In this document: positions 42,231 to 51,090 of the stretch, piece after piece | How the letters are laid out: each line of letters opens with the position of its first letter | Position numbering within the stretch: the first letter of the stretch is position 1 | NCBI RefSeq assembly: GCF_902506425.1 | Contig: NZ_LR732504.1 | Span: forward strand, 310,001 to 374,000 | Length of the DNA stretch: 64,000 nt | Direction of reading: 5' to 3' | Source: Novosphingobium sp. 9U | Lineage (GTDB): Bacteria > Pseudomonadota > Alphaproteobacteria > Sphingomonadales > Sphingomonadaceae | Notes under the pieces: model-generated | The model's input: only the letters and a program-made list of their open reading frames with translations | The model's database searches: none | Told to the model about the DNA's origin: nothing | Translations under genes and position numbers: made by a program

Positions 42231-43142
42231 TCAGTCGAGCGGGATGCCCAACCCCTCCAGCTCGCGCTCTGCCCAGAACAGGCGGCCGGTGTACTCCCAC
42301 GGGTTCTCGCAAGCCGCGAAGTAGACCATCATGCGCGCGGGCACGGTCATCGGCACGGCGACACTGTCGTCGAGGCCGCGCTCCTTGACGCGAATGGCGA
42401 CCAGTTCGGTCGCGACCAGGCCCGGGTGAAGCCCGATCACCGCGATGTTGCGCGCGTGCAGTTCGGGAGCCATGGCGTTGCCGAAGCGATCGAGCGCGCG
42501 CTTGCTCGAGTAGTAGCCCGGAACCGCCAGGCTGAAGCCGCCGACCGCGCCCAGCTTGGGCAACTCCTCGGGCTTGCGGAAGACTTCGCCGCTACCGGTC
42601 GAGAGGTTGATGATCCGCCCGCCGCCACGCGCCTCCATGATCGGCACGACCAGCTGGGTCAGCGTGAACGGCGCGTGGACGTTGACGGCGAATTGATAGA
42701 GCCACTCCTCGCGGGTGAGCTCCAGAAACGGCTTGCCCCAGATCTCCCCCGTGGTGGCGGCCGCGTTGTTGACCAGCACGTCAACACCGCCGAAGCGCTG
42801 CACCGCTGCATCGACCAGCGCGCGCAGGTCCGCCTCCTCCGCCAGGTCCGTGGCGACGGCAATCGCCTCACCACCCTGTGCCTCGATCGTCGCCAAGGTC
42901 TCGCCGATCGTGCCGGGCAGCGCCGCGTCGACCTCCACCGTGCGTGCGGCGAGCACCACCTTGGCGCCTCGCTTAGCGAAGTCGAGCGCCGCCTGCTTGC
43001 CCATGCCGCGGCTGGCGCCAGTGATGATCACGACCTTGCCTTCGAGGCTGAGTTCACGCTGCCGTTCTGTCGGAATGGACGGATAGTCCTGGCCGGCGCT
43101 GCCGCTGTGCGCGAACGCGACGTTGTCTGACACCTTGCTCAT
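42231..43142 (-). CDS. SDR family oxidoreductase (fourth)
   Basis: 303 residues. A 35-residue N-terminal extension precedes TGASRGMGKQA; NNAAATTGE, catalytic Ser in LSTGSGE and YYSSKRAL follow. LAARTVEVDAALPGTIGETLATIEAQGG is a long loop typical of the SDR group related to the MaoC/FabG4-type. NLSTGSGEVF replaces the usual NISS. Its start lies 64 bases from the divergent IclR gene, with an operator-like palindrome in between. Confidence 0.87.
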   Translation of the reverse strand: MSKVSDNVAFAHSGSAGQDYPSIPTERQRELSLEGKVVIITGASRGMGKQAALDFAKRGAKVVLAARTVEVDAALPGTIGETLATIEAQGGEAIAVATDLAEEADLRALVDAAVQRFGGVDVLVNNAAATTGEIWGKPFLELTREEWLYQFAVNVHAPFTLTQLVVPIMEARGGGRIINLSTGSGEVFRKPEELPKLGAVGGFSLAVPGYYSSKRALDRFGNAMAPELHARNIAVIGLHPGLVATELVAIRVKERGLDDSVAVPMTVPARMMVYFAACENPWEYTGRLFWAERELEGLGIPLD

Positions 43143-43156
43143 CTCGATCTCGCTTG

Positions 43157-43194
43157 TTCCATTATTGGAATAGTAGTTGTTGATTGTGGAATGA
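43157..43194. promoter_or_regulatory. candidate IclR operator between divergent genes
   Basis: TTCCA-TTAT-TGGAA is a perfect 14-base palindrome at 43157-43170. A further half-site TGGAAT lies at 43187-43192. It sits in the 64-base space between the fourth SDR and iclR starts, where an IclR-family protein would repress both genes. Confidence 0.6.
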
Positions 43195-43206
43195 TGTGCC
43201 AGTGCG

Positions 43207-44145
43207 ATGGACGAGTCAACGCCGCCGCGGCGATGCCTGGAGCTGCCCTTGCCCGATCCGTCGAACCCCACCGCACGCGTGATGGACGTGCTGAAGTTCC
43301 TCGCCGCCCACCCGACAGAGACCTTCACGCTGGCGGAGATCGCGCGCCATGTGGGCCTGAGCAACGGATCGGCGCATCGGCTGCTGACGACGATGGCGGC
43401 GGGCCAGTTCCTCTCGCGCAACGAAAAGCACCGGACTTACTCGCTCGGCATCGCACTGGTCGCCATCGGACAAGCGGCAATCGCCAAGCACCAGGGCATC
43501 GAGATCGCGCGGCGCGAACTGGCGCGGCTGGCGGTCGATCTGCGGGCGCAGTGCAGCGCCAACTGCGTGGCGGAAGGCGACATCGTCGTGTTGGTGAAGG
43601 AGGGCAGTGCGCAGTCGCACCTGGGACTGACGCGCGTGGGCGAGCGGCGTCCGCTGGTTCCGCCGGTCGGTCTCTGCCACATCGCCTGGGGCTCAAATGC
43701 GCTGATCGAGGATTACTTGGGCAAGGCCGAACCGTTCATGGCCGCCCCCTTGCGCGATCACCTGCGCGCGGCGTTGCCGCTGATCCGTGAGCGCGGCTAT
43801 GCGATCTGCGCTAACGGACCCGGCGCCGCCGCCAGCCGGCAGGCGCTCGTCATGGCGAGCGACCAGGTGCGCGACGCTGCCTATTGGGCGCGCGTGCACG
43901 CGTTGGTAGGCGAATTGTCCGCCGACGAGATCCAGCTGATCGATTTCGCCGCCGCAGAGGGCCCCGGCATCAGCTACATCGCCGCGCCGGTGTTCTCGCC
44001 CGCGGCCACGGTCGCCTTCCAGCTGGTCGCCACCGGCTTTCCGACCGACATGAACGTGCGAGAGATCGAAGCCTGCGCACGACGGCTATGCGCCACGGCG
44101 GCGATCGTGACGGCCGAGATGCACGGGCGCGTGCCGGCTGTCTAA
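43207..44145 (+). CDS. IclR-family transcriptional regulator
   Basis: 312 residues. N-terminal winged helix: TARVMDVLKFLAAHPTETFTLAEIARHVGLSNGSAHRLLTTMAAGQFLSRNEKHRTYSLGIALVAIG. The C-terminal effector domain shows LDLRAQCSANCVAEGDIVVLVKEG and PPVGLCHIAWGSNA (ligand pocket). It likely regulates the two adjacent SDR genes through the palindrome at 43157. The inducer is unknown. An N-terminal 18-residue extension is unusual. Its stop overlaps the convergent kinase gene by four bases. Confidence 0.9.
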   Translation: MDESTPPRRCLELPLPDPSNPTARVMDVLKFLAAHPTETFTLAEIARHVGLSNGSAHRLLTTMAAGQFLSRNEKHRTYSLGIALVAIGQAAIAKHQGIEIARRELARLAVDLRAQCSANCVAEGDIVVLVKEGSAQSHLGLTRVGERRPLVPPVGLCHIAWGSNALIEDYLGKAEPFMAAPLRDHLRAALPLIRERGYAICANGPGAAASRQALVMASDQVRDAAYWARVHALVGELSADEIQLIDFAAAEGPGISYIAAPVFSPAATVAFQLVATGFPTDMNVREIEACARRLCATAAIVTAEMHGRVPAV

Positions 44146-45254
44146 AGCTGCGGCACCGGCTGCATGGGGTCGAGCGGCAGGCGGATCTCGGCGCGGTAGC
44201 CATCGTTGGACGGCCCCACTGCCAAGGCGGCACGCTCGGCGAAACGGATCGCCAGGCGCTGGCGAATGATGTGCAGGCCGATACCCTGGCGTCCCTCGCC
44301 GCTGCGCCCGCCCGCATTGCAGGTCGTCGAGTTGAAGACGCTGAGCACCAGGTCGCCTCCGTCCGCCTGCACATCCACGACGACGCGGGACGCACCGCGG
44401 CTGCGTGCCACGCCGTGCTTGATGGCGTTCTCCACCAGTGGCTGGAGGATGAAGTTGGGCACCGGCACTTGCGCGACCGCGGGGTCCATCTGCACCGAGA
44501 CGTGCAGGTTATCGCCAAAGCGCGCGCTTTCGATGCCTAAGTACGCGCGGATGACCTCGATCTCCTGCGCGACGGGGACGTCCGCCATCGGATCGGTGCC
44601 CAGCGAACCGCGCAGGAATTCGCAAAGGCGCATGATCATCTCCTCGGCCTCGTCCTTGCGGTCGATCAGGACCAGGCTGGAGATCGAGTTAAGCGCATTG
44701 AACATGAAGTGCGGGTTGAGCTGCAGGCGCAGCGCCGCGGCTTCGGAGCGGGCGGCTGCGGCCTCGGCGGCGGCAGCGCGTGCGGCGGCTGCATGTGCCG
44801 CGCCGCGCACGTGCATCGCCCAGAGCAGCGTCAGCGAGAGACAGAACGTCCACAAGTAGAGGATGCCGACGGTGAAGAGTCGCTGCAGGTTGATGTTGAG
44901 CGTCCAGACCTGCCACTCGGGGATGAAGGTAAGCGAGACCCAGCGCAGCCAGTAGAGGTCGAACGCGGCCTGTACGGCGGTCGCCAGCAACAGCGCCACG
45001 GCTTGCGGCGGCCAGCGCAACAGCGGCGATTGGCGGCGCAGCCGGGCGCGCAAGTGGTGCAATGCCAGGGTCTGCGAAACACCGAGCGCGAACAACGGGA
45101 CGGAGGCGAGCAGGTTCAGCCCCGGCACCGAACGGCCCAGCAGGTACGCGATGATATCGACCAGCAGGTAGCCGAAGCCCCAGACGACCAGGACCGGCCC
45201 GATGACGGTACGTTGAAATGGCGTGTGCGCGGCCGCTGCCTCCTCGCCGCTCAT
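44142..45254 (-). CDS. LytS/YehU-type sensor histidine kinase
   Basis: 370 residues from ATG 45254. Four N-terminal hydrophobic helices (FQRTVIGPVLVVWGFGYLLV, SVPLFALGVSQTL, RWVSLTFIPEWQVW, VGILYLWTFCLSLTLLW), an Ala-rich coiled linker, then the His_kinase motif LRLQLNPHFMFNALNSISSLVL with the phospho-His, and an ATPase domain (LQPLVENAIKHG, GEGRQGIGLHIIRQRL). No LytTR response regulator is adjacent. The start overlaps the stop of the nuclease-like gene (ATGA). Confidence 0.9.
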   Translation of the reverse strand: MSGEEAAAAHTPFQRTVIGPVLVVWGFGYLLVDIIAYLLGRSVPGLNLLASVPLFALGVSQTLALHHLRARLRRQSPLLRWPPQAVALLLATAVQAAFDLYWLRWVSLTFIPEWQVWTLNINLQRLFTVGILYLWTFCLSLTLLWAMHVRGAAHAAAARAAAAEAAAARSEAAALRLQLNPHFMFNALNSISSLVLIDRKDEAEEMIMRLCEFLRGSLGTDPMADVPVAQEIEVIRAYLGIESARFGDNLHVSVQMDPAVAQVPVPNFILQPLVENAIKHGVARSRGASRVVVDVQADGGDLVLSVFNSTTCNAGGRSGEGRQGIGLHIIRQRLAIRFAERAALAVGPSNDGYRAEIRLPLDPMQPVPQL

Positions 45255-45850
45255 CGGATGATCTTCTTGGGCTGGCATCCCAGCAGGCGACCTTCCGGAT
45301 CGTACTGCGCCCATCGCGCGGCCATGCCGCTTTTCAGCATGGCGCAGCTGAGATCGACGCCCCTGCCGTTGCGGCACAGCGCGCCGACGCGCCCGAAGGA
45401 GGTCGGCCCGTAGGACACGCACTCGAGCCGTCCGGCCGCGAGACGCGACAGTTCGGCCTTAGCGGCCTGGCCGCTGGCATCGGGACACAGATCGAACTGA
45501 TGGCACGTATCGTCCATCTCGCGCGCCTCGATCCCGCGCAGGCGGATCAGCACCGGCTGACCGTCCTGGTCGACCTCGGAGCAGGCAATCGGACCATCGC
45601 CGTCAAAGACGCTGAGCACGCTGCAGCGAAAGCGCTCACCCGCCGCGGTATCGACGCGGACCGGCGCCATGTCGCGCACGACATTGAACAGAATAAAGGC
45701 GACCGCGCCGATGATGATCGCGGCGATCACGGCGCCCATGCCGCCAGGACTGCTCGCCGTCCCGGCGCTCCCTGTTGCAGACACGCCGATCACCCCACCT
45801 GTCGCGCTACTTCCGATCGCAAGGCGTATACATGCGCGCGGGCTGCGCAT
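45251..45850 (-). CDS. membrane-anchored nuclease-like (SNase-fold) protein
   Basis: Up to 199 residues; ATG 45739 would give a shorter, perhaps more natural form. A Gly/Ser/Thr/Ala-rich region precedes one hydrophobic helix (MGAVIAAIIIGAVAFILFNVV). The rest resembles a thermonuclease-type OB fold: RCSVLSVFDGDGPIACSEVDQDGQPVLIRLRGIEAREMDDTC. It ends CAMLKSGMAARWAQYDPEGRLLGC. Most of the SNase Arg-Asp-Glu triad cannot be confirmed, so activity is uncertain. Translationally coupled to the kinase gene. Confidence 0.65.
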   Translation of the reverse strand: MRSPRACIRLAIGSSATGGVIGVSATGSAGTASSPGGMGAVIAAIIIGAVAFILFNVVRDMAPVRVDTAAGERFRCSVLSVFDGDGPIACSEVDQDGQPVLIRLRGIEAREMDDTCHQFDLCPDASGQAAKAELSRLAAGRLECVSYGPTSFGRVGALCRNGRGVDLSCAMLKSGMAARWAQYDPEGRLLGCQPKKIIR

Positions 45851-45930
45851 CTATAGCGATCGAGACGAGGTCAGCAGAGTGACTTAAGCGCTGCTGTTCC
45901 AGCGGGTTTTTCTCAGACGTTCTGCGCAAA

Positions 45931-47685
45931 TCAGCGCGCGCGGGGCGGTCCCTTGCGGTGCGGCTTGCCCGGTCCGCCGCTGCGAGGTCCACCATCGCGC
46001 GCGGGACCGCTGCGATACTGCCGGGCATTGTGCTTGGCGCTCTGGCGCGGGGTATCGGCCGGACCGCCTTCAGCCTGCTCGATCCGCACGCCGCTCTCGT
46101 CGGAGCCATCGGCTCCGGCCGTGCGGGCGACGGCGGCGGCGAACTTGCCTGCCGTGGCGCGCGGGATCTGGAACCAGGTCTCGGTCGCGGCGATGCGGAT
46201 CGCGCCGATCTCACCCTTAGTGACGTGGCCGCGGCGGCAGATCAGCGGCAGCACCCACCGCGGATCGGCGTTCTGACGGCGTCCGATGTCCATGCGGAAC
46301 CAGACCACATCCTCGAAGCCGGGGCGGTGCTTGTCGACTTGCGCCGCCTTGCGTGCTTCGGGCGTACCCTCGATCAGCTCCTCGGGGCTGGGCAGCGAGG
46401 CACGGTGTGCGCGCACCAGAGCGGCGGCGATGTCCTCGGGGCTACGCTCCGCCAGCAGACGGGCGCCGAGTTCGCGGTCCTCCTCGTCGAACTCGACAGG
46501 CGCCAGCAGGGCTTCCAGCGTGCGCTCGCGGTCCTTGGTGCGGATATCCTCCGGCGTCGGCGCAGAAATCCACTCAGCCTGCACACGTGCGTCGCGCAGC
46601 ATGCCCTCGACACGGCGGCGGCGCGGGTAAGGCACGATCAGCACCGCGGTGCCCTTCTTGCCCGCGCGCCCGGTACGGCCGGAGCGGTGCTGTAGCGTCT
46701 CGGCGTCGCGTGGCAACTCGACATGGATCACCAGGCTGAGCGTCGGCAAGTCGATGCCGCGCGCGGCAACGTCGGTGGCGACGCAGACGCGCGCGCGACG
46801 ATCGCGCAGCGCCTGGAGCGCGGCGTTGCGTTCGTTCTGGCTGTGCTCGCCCGACAGTGCGACGGCTTCGAACCCGCGCTCGACCAGGCTGGCGTGCAGG
46901 TGGCGCACGTTGTCGCGCGTGGCGCAGAACAGCATCGCCGTGTCCGCCTCGTGCAGGCGCAGCAGGTTGATCGCGGCATGCTCGATGTCGGACGGCGAGA
47001 CGGTGACGGCCTGGTAGGCGATGTCGCCGTGCCCGCGCTCTTCGCCCACGGTGGAGATGCGCAGCGCATCGCGCTGATAGCGCTTGGCGAGCGCCGCGAT
47101 CGGCTTGGGCATCGTCGCCGAGAACAGCAGCGTGCGCCGCTCGTCCGGCGTGCCGTCGAGGATCTGTTCCAGGTCCTCGCGGAAGCCCATGTCGAGCATC
47201 TCGTCCGCCTCGTCGAGGACTGCGACGCGCAGGGCCGAGAGGTCGAGCGCGCCGCGCTCCAGGTGATCGCGCAGGCGTCCCGGCGTGCCGACGACGATGT
47301 GCGCGCCATGCGATAGTGCGCGGCGTTCCTTGCTCGGATCCATGCCGCCGACGCAGAAGGCGATGCGCGCGTTGGCGGCGGCATAGAGCCAGCTGAGCTC
47401 GCGGCTGACCTGCAGCGCCAGCTCGCGCGTGGGCGCGATGATCAGCGCCAGCGGCAATCCGGGCGCCGGCAGCGTGCCATCCCCAGTCTCATTGGCAGCG
47501 AACAGCTGCGCCGCCATGCCGAGCCCGAAGGCCACGGTCTTGCCCGAACCGGTCTGGGCCGAGACAATAAGGTCGCGCCCTTCCGCCTCCGGTTCGAGCA
47601 CGGCGCTCTGGACGGGAGTCAGCGCGGAATAACCGCGCGCGGCGAGCGCTTCGGAAAGAAGCGGGGGAACGGATTGTGGTGTCAT
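45931..47685 (-). CDS. DEAD-box RNA helicase with DbpA-like RNA-binding end
   Basis: 584 residues. All helicase motifs are seen: Q-motif GYSALTPVQ, AQTGSGKT, PTRELA, TPGR, DEAD, SAT, ATDVAARGID and HRSGRTGRAG. An extension of about 200 residues includes a DbpA/CsdA-type RNA-binding fold (WFRMDIGRRQNADPRWVLPLICRRGHVTKGEIGAIRIAATETWFQIPRATAGKFA) and a basic Gly/Arg-rich tail. It remodels RNA, probably in ribosome assembly or cold growth. Could be deaD or dbpA type; the length favours CsdA-like. Confidence 0.92.
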   Translation of the reverse strand: MTPQSVPPLLSEALAARGYSALTPVQSAVLEPEAEGRDLIVSAQTGSGKTVAFGLGMAAQLFAANETGDGTLPAPGLPLALIIAPTRELALQVSRELSWLYAAANARIAFCVGGMDPSKERRALSHGAHIVVGTPGRLRDHLERGALDLSALRVAVLDEADEMLDMGFREDLEQILDGTPDERRTLLFSATMPKPIAALAKRYQRDALRISTVGEERGHGDIAYQAVTVSPSDIEHAAINLLRLHEADTAMLFCATRDNVRHLHASLVERGFEAVALSGEHSQNERNAALQALRDRRARVCVATDVAARGIDLPTLSLVIHVELPRDAETLQHRSGRTGRAGKKGTAVLIVPYPRRRRVEGMLRDARVQAEWISAPTPEDIRTKDRERTLEALLAPVEFDEEDRELGARLLAERSPEDIAAALVRAHRASLPSPEELIEGTPEARKAAQVDKHRPGFEDVVWFRMDIGRRQNADPRWVLPLICRRGHVTKGEIGAIRIAATETWFQIPRATAGKFAAAVARTAGADGSDESGVRIEQAEGGPADTPRQSAKHNARQYRSGPARDGGPRSGGPGKPHRKGPPRAR

Positions 47686-47759
47686 GAAGTGGGGCTACAT
47701 GGGCCTCTCCGCGCCCGGACACAAGGCCCGAGGCGGTTTGGTCACGCAACCGCGCCGCT

Positions 47760-48521
47760 TCAGCCGCCCAGTTTGGACAGGATAAAGGCCAGCAGGAAGC
47801 CCGCCACGGTGATCAGGCCCGAGAACTCGTGCGTCTCTTCAGTCGCTTCCGGGATCATGGTGTCGACCAGCATTGCCAGGATCGCACCCGCGGCGATTGC
47901 AGTGGTAGCGGCGATCACGTCCGGGCTCGCGCCGGCCAGCGCGACGTTGCCGATCAGCGCGGCAAGGCCCGATAGCACGGCAATGCCGCCCCAGACGCCG
48001 AAGATGTAGGCCGGCCCTCGGCCCGCCTGCTTCATGCCCGCCGCGCTCGACAGGCCTTCGGGCACGTTGGAGAGGAACACCGCGGCGACCGTCACCAGGC
48101 TGACCCCGCCGCCTTGCAGCAGGCTGACGCCGATCACCACCGACTCCGGGATGCCGTCCAGCAAGGCGCCGATGGCGATGGCGAGACCGGAACCGCTGTC
48201 GGCCGACGGCTGGCTCTGGTCCGGGTTGGAGCCCGAGCGTTTGCGATGGCGGGCGCCCGCGCGCGACACCACGACGTTGGCGAGGGTATAGGCGAGAGCG
48301 CCGCCGACGAAGCCCAGTGCAGTCGAATCGAACCCGCCGCGCCGGTACGCCTCGTCCATGAGGTCGAACGCGACGGCAGAGATCAGCACGCCCGAGCCGA
48401 TCGCCATGACGGCAGCGATCAGCCGTTGCGGCAAGCGCACCCAGTACGCGACGCCTGCGCCCAGCAAAAGCGCCGAGCCACCGACCAACCCCCAGAAACC
48501 TGCCTGCAACGCCAGAGACAT
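47760..48521 (-). CDS. ZIP-family metal transporter
   Basis: 253 residues with eight predicted helices. The ZIP signature is the helix pair IAIGALLDGIPESVVIGVSLLQGGG and AVFLSNVPEGLSSAAGM, with the conserved E-S and N-x-P-E-G metal-site residues; the first helix has D instead of H. A cytoplasmic loop after helix 3 is basic and Ser-rich (SRAGARHRKRSGSNPDQS). Imports divalent metal, perhaps zinc. Stands alone between the helicase and MscS genes. Confidence 0.88.
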   Translation of the reverse strand: MSLALQAGFWGLVGGSALLLGAGVAYWVRLPQRLIAAVMAIGSGVLISAVAFDLMDEAYRRGGFDSTALGFVGGALAYTLANVVVSRAGARHRKRSGSNPDQSQPSADSGSGLAIAIGALLDGIPESVVIGVSLLQGGGVSLVTVAAVFLSNVPEGLSSAAGMKQAGRGPAYIFGVWGGIAVLSGLAALIGNVALAGASPDVIAATTAIAAGAILAMLVDTMIPEATEETHEFSGLITVAGFLLAFILSKLGG

Positions 48522-48575
48522 GATCGCGTAACCGCCGCGGCGGCAGATGGCTCCCGGCTCAGGGGTTACATGATC

Positions 48576-51059
48576 TCAGGCCGGTTTGCTGCCAGCCGGA
48601 TCATGCGCCGCGGCGAACCGGTCGATCTCGCCCGGCGCCAGTTCCAGCCGCTGCGCCACGGTGCCGATGTCGATGTCCTCTGCCCGGAAGCGCGCGAGCA
48701 GCTTGCGCAACACGTTGCTGCGCGCGCCATAGGCATCGCGGGGGGAGGCGACGTGCGCGAAGCAGTTGAACAGGATACGCCCGTCGGTGATCGCATCGAC
48801 GAAGGCCTTGGGTGCCGGATCGTCGAGCACGGCGGGTTCCTGCTCGAACAGCTCGGTGACGATGGCGATCACGCGCTCGGCGTCGATTTCGAGCGGGACC
48901 GAGAACTGGATCTGAAAGCGGCCGAGCGGATTTGCGAGCGTCTTGTTCAGCACCGACTTGGTGATCAGCTCGGAGTTGGGGACGATGAGCGTAGAATGGT
49001 CGGCCAGGGTGATCTCGGTCGATCGCACCGAGATGCGCTTCACGTCGCCTTCGTCGGTGCCGACACGGACCAGGTCGCCGATCTTGATCGGGCGCTCGGC
49101 CAGCAGGATGAGCCCCGAGACGAAGTTCTGGGTGATCGCCTGCAAGCCAAAGCCGATGCCGACCGACAAGGCCGAGAGCAGCAGCGCGATCCGCTCCACG
49201 CCGATACCCAGCGAGGCCAGCGCCCAGATGATGGCAAGCGCGATGCCGACATAGCGCGCCACCAGGCTGACCGAGTTGCGGCCCGATCCGTCGAGGTCGG
49301 TGGCGGGCAGGTAGCGGTTGTCGAGCCAGGACATGAAGGCGCGCACAACGCCGAGCCCGATCGCGAGCACCAGGATCGAGCGCACGATCGCGCCTGGCGA
49401 GATCTCGATCCCGCCGACCGCGATGCCTTGCGACAGCGTGCCGAGCCGGCCGAACAGGCTGGTCAGCCCGCCGCCGCCGCCGAACGGCGAGAGCAGCAGG
49501 CCGAGCGCGATCAGCACCAGCACCAGCCGCAGCGCGAACGAGAGCAGGACGCCGAACTGGTCGACCAGGCTGGGCCTGAGGCCCACGCTGCGCACCAGCG
49601 TGTTGCCCAAGCGGCTGTTGCGGCTGAACAGGGTGGTGGCGACATCGTCGGCGCCGTTCAGCAGCAAGTAGAGCGCCGAGCCCGTCAGTACGATCCAGAT
49701 GATCAGCCGCGCGACGAACAGGCTGAGCGCGACATAGCCGATCGCCAGGCCGACCAGCGCCACGGCAACGAGCAGCCAGGCAAGCAGCACCAGCGCGCCA
49801 AGGCCGGTGCCGCTGGCAGGCGCATCCGCCGCTTCCTCGCGCTCCGCCCGTTGCGCGCGCAGGCGGCCGAGCACGCGCAGGAAGGTGGCGATCCAGAACA
49901 CGTGGAGCAGCGCTTCCACCACTTCGGCCGCAACCCACGCCGCCTGACTGGCGCCGACCGCATGATTGAAGGCGTCGACCAGGATGCTGAGAAAGGCGAT
50001 GATCGCCAGCGGCCAGGCGAGCGGGCGCAGCCGCGTCGCGGTCTCGTCCGAGACCGGGAGCACTCGCCACGAGGGCTGTTGACGCATCAGCACCGCCCCG
50101 GCGACCGCGACGGTGAAGGCGGCGAAACCGCTGGCTAGCACCAGCCCGTCGAGCAGTCCGTCCCAGCGGCCAGGCAGCACCTGCGACCAGCGCAGCCCCT
50201 GGACGAAGGCGACAGCGGCCAGCGTCGGCAGGATCGTGCCGACCAGCAGGCGCCACAAGGCAAAGCCGGAGCGGCGGATGCGGTGGCCGGGCGCCGTGCC
50301 GATCAGGTAGCGCTGGCCCAGCTCGCGCAACTTGATCCGAGCCGGGAACAGCAGCACCGCCGCCACCAGCGCGCCCAGCACCATCGTCCAGGGCACACCT
50401 TGGCGCCAGCGATCGAAGCCTTGCGTCACGCCCTGGTTCACGAAGCGGTCGACGCGCCGCACATCGCGCGGCAGGGCGGAGACCACAGCGCTCCAGAAAT
50501 CGGGCGTCAGCGGCGAATGAGCACGGGTCGACAGGGTCTCGTTCAGCTGCTCGGCCCGGCTGCGGTCGATCTCGTCGATCAGCTGCTGCGCCTCGACATC
50601 GACCAGCCGCCCGCGCTTGATCGCGGCATCGATAGCGGCGCGGTTCTGCGCCAGCCGCTGGCGCTCGCGCTGGATCTCGGGTGCTTCGGTGGTGCCCTGC
50701 GCAATCGGGCCAAGACCCTCGATACGAGCATCGATGCTGTCGAGCTGCTGCTGCAGGTTGCTGGAGGACGCGCGCACCGCCTGCTGCGCGGCGAGTGCCT
50801 TGGCGCGCAAGTCGTCGTGCTGGTCGACGTCCGCGCCGGCATCGAGCGCCCGATCGACGGCGCGCACTTCGCCCTCGGCCTGGGTGATCTGCGCGGCGGT
50901 CTGGACCAGCGTCTGCGTCTGAGCTTGCGATTGCGCCAGCGCGGGCGAAGCCAGCGCATGGGCCAGTGCTGCGACCAGCAGGGCAACGGCAACTCGGATG
51001 CCGGGGCGAAGGCGAAGGCCGAGGCAGAAAGGGGGCAGGCTGGACATCGGTGGCTTCAT
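48576..51059 (-). CDS. large mechanosensitive channel of the MscS family (DUF3772)
   Basis: 827 residues from ATG 51059. A signal peptide (SLPPFCLGLRLRPGIRVAVALLVAALAHALASPALAQ) is followed by a periplasmic coiled-coil (TQAEGEVRAVDRALDAGADVDQH, about 160 residues) with DUF3772. About 10 membrane helices come next, and then the MscS pore and beta domain (SVGIGFGLQAITQNFVSGLILLAERPIKIGDLV, GDVKRISVRSTEITLADHSTLIVPNSELITKSVLNKT). It releases solutes on osmotic downshift. Similar in layout to MscK/YbdG relatives. Confidence 0.93.
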   Translation of the reverse strand: MKPPMSSLPPFCLGLRLRPGIRVAVALLVAALAHALASPALAQSQAQTQTLVQTAAQITQAEGEVRAVDRALDAGADVDQHDDLRAKALAAQQAVRASSSNLQQQLDSIDARIEGLGPIAQGTTEAPEIQRERQRLAQNRAAIDAAIKRGRLVDVEAQQLIDEIDRSRAEQLNETLSTRAHSPLTPDFWSAVVSALPRDVRRVDRFVNQGVTQGFDRWRQGVPWTMVLGALVAAVLLFPARIKLRELGQRYLIGTAPGHRIRRSGFALWRLLVGTILPTLAAVAFVQGLRWSQVLPGRWDGLLDGLVLASGFAAFTVAVAGAVLMRQQPSWRVLPVSDETATRLRPLAWPLAIIAFLSILVDAFNHAVGASQAAWVAAEVVEALLHVFWIATFLRVLGRLRAQRAEREEAADAPASGTGLGALVLLAWLLVAVALVGLAIGYVALSLFVARLIIWIVLTGSALYLLLNGADDVATTLFSRNSRLGNTLVRSVGLRPSLVDQFGVLLSFALRLVLVLIALGLLLSPFGGGGGLTSLFGRLGTLSQGIAVGGIEISPGAIVRSILVLAIGLGVVRAFMSWLDNRYLPATDLDGSGRNSVSLVARYVGIALAIIWALASLGIGVERIALLLSALSVGIGFGLQAITQNFVSGLILLAERPIKIGDLVRVGTDEGDVKRISVRSTEITLADHSTLIVPNSELITKSVLNKTLANPLGRFQIQFSVPLEIDAERVIAIVTELFEQEPAVLDDPAPKAFVDAITDGRILFNCFAHVASPRDAYGARSNVLRKLLARFRAEDIDIGTVAQRLELAPGEIDRFAAAHDPAGSKPA

Positions 51060-51090
51060 GTAGATCGCGCGAGCAGCGCTGCAACCTCGA

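Noticed and set aside
48114..50138. 674-codon plus-strand frame opposite the MscS-type gene
   Set aside because: Antisense shadow rich in Gln/Asp/Arg; the channel signature is on the minus strand.
48601..51084. 827-codon frame on the same strand as the MscS gene in another frame
   Set aside because: Arg/Ala/Pro-rich out-of-frame reading with no membrane segments.
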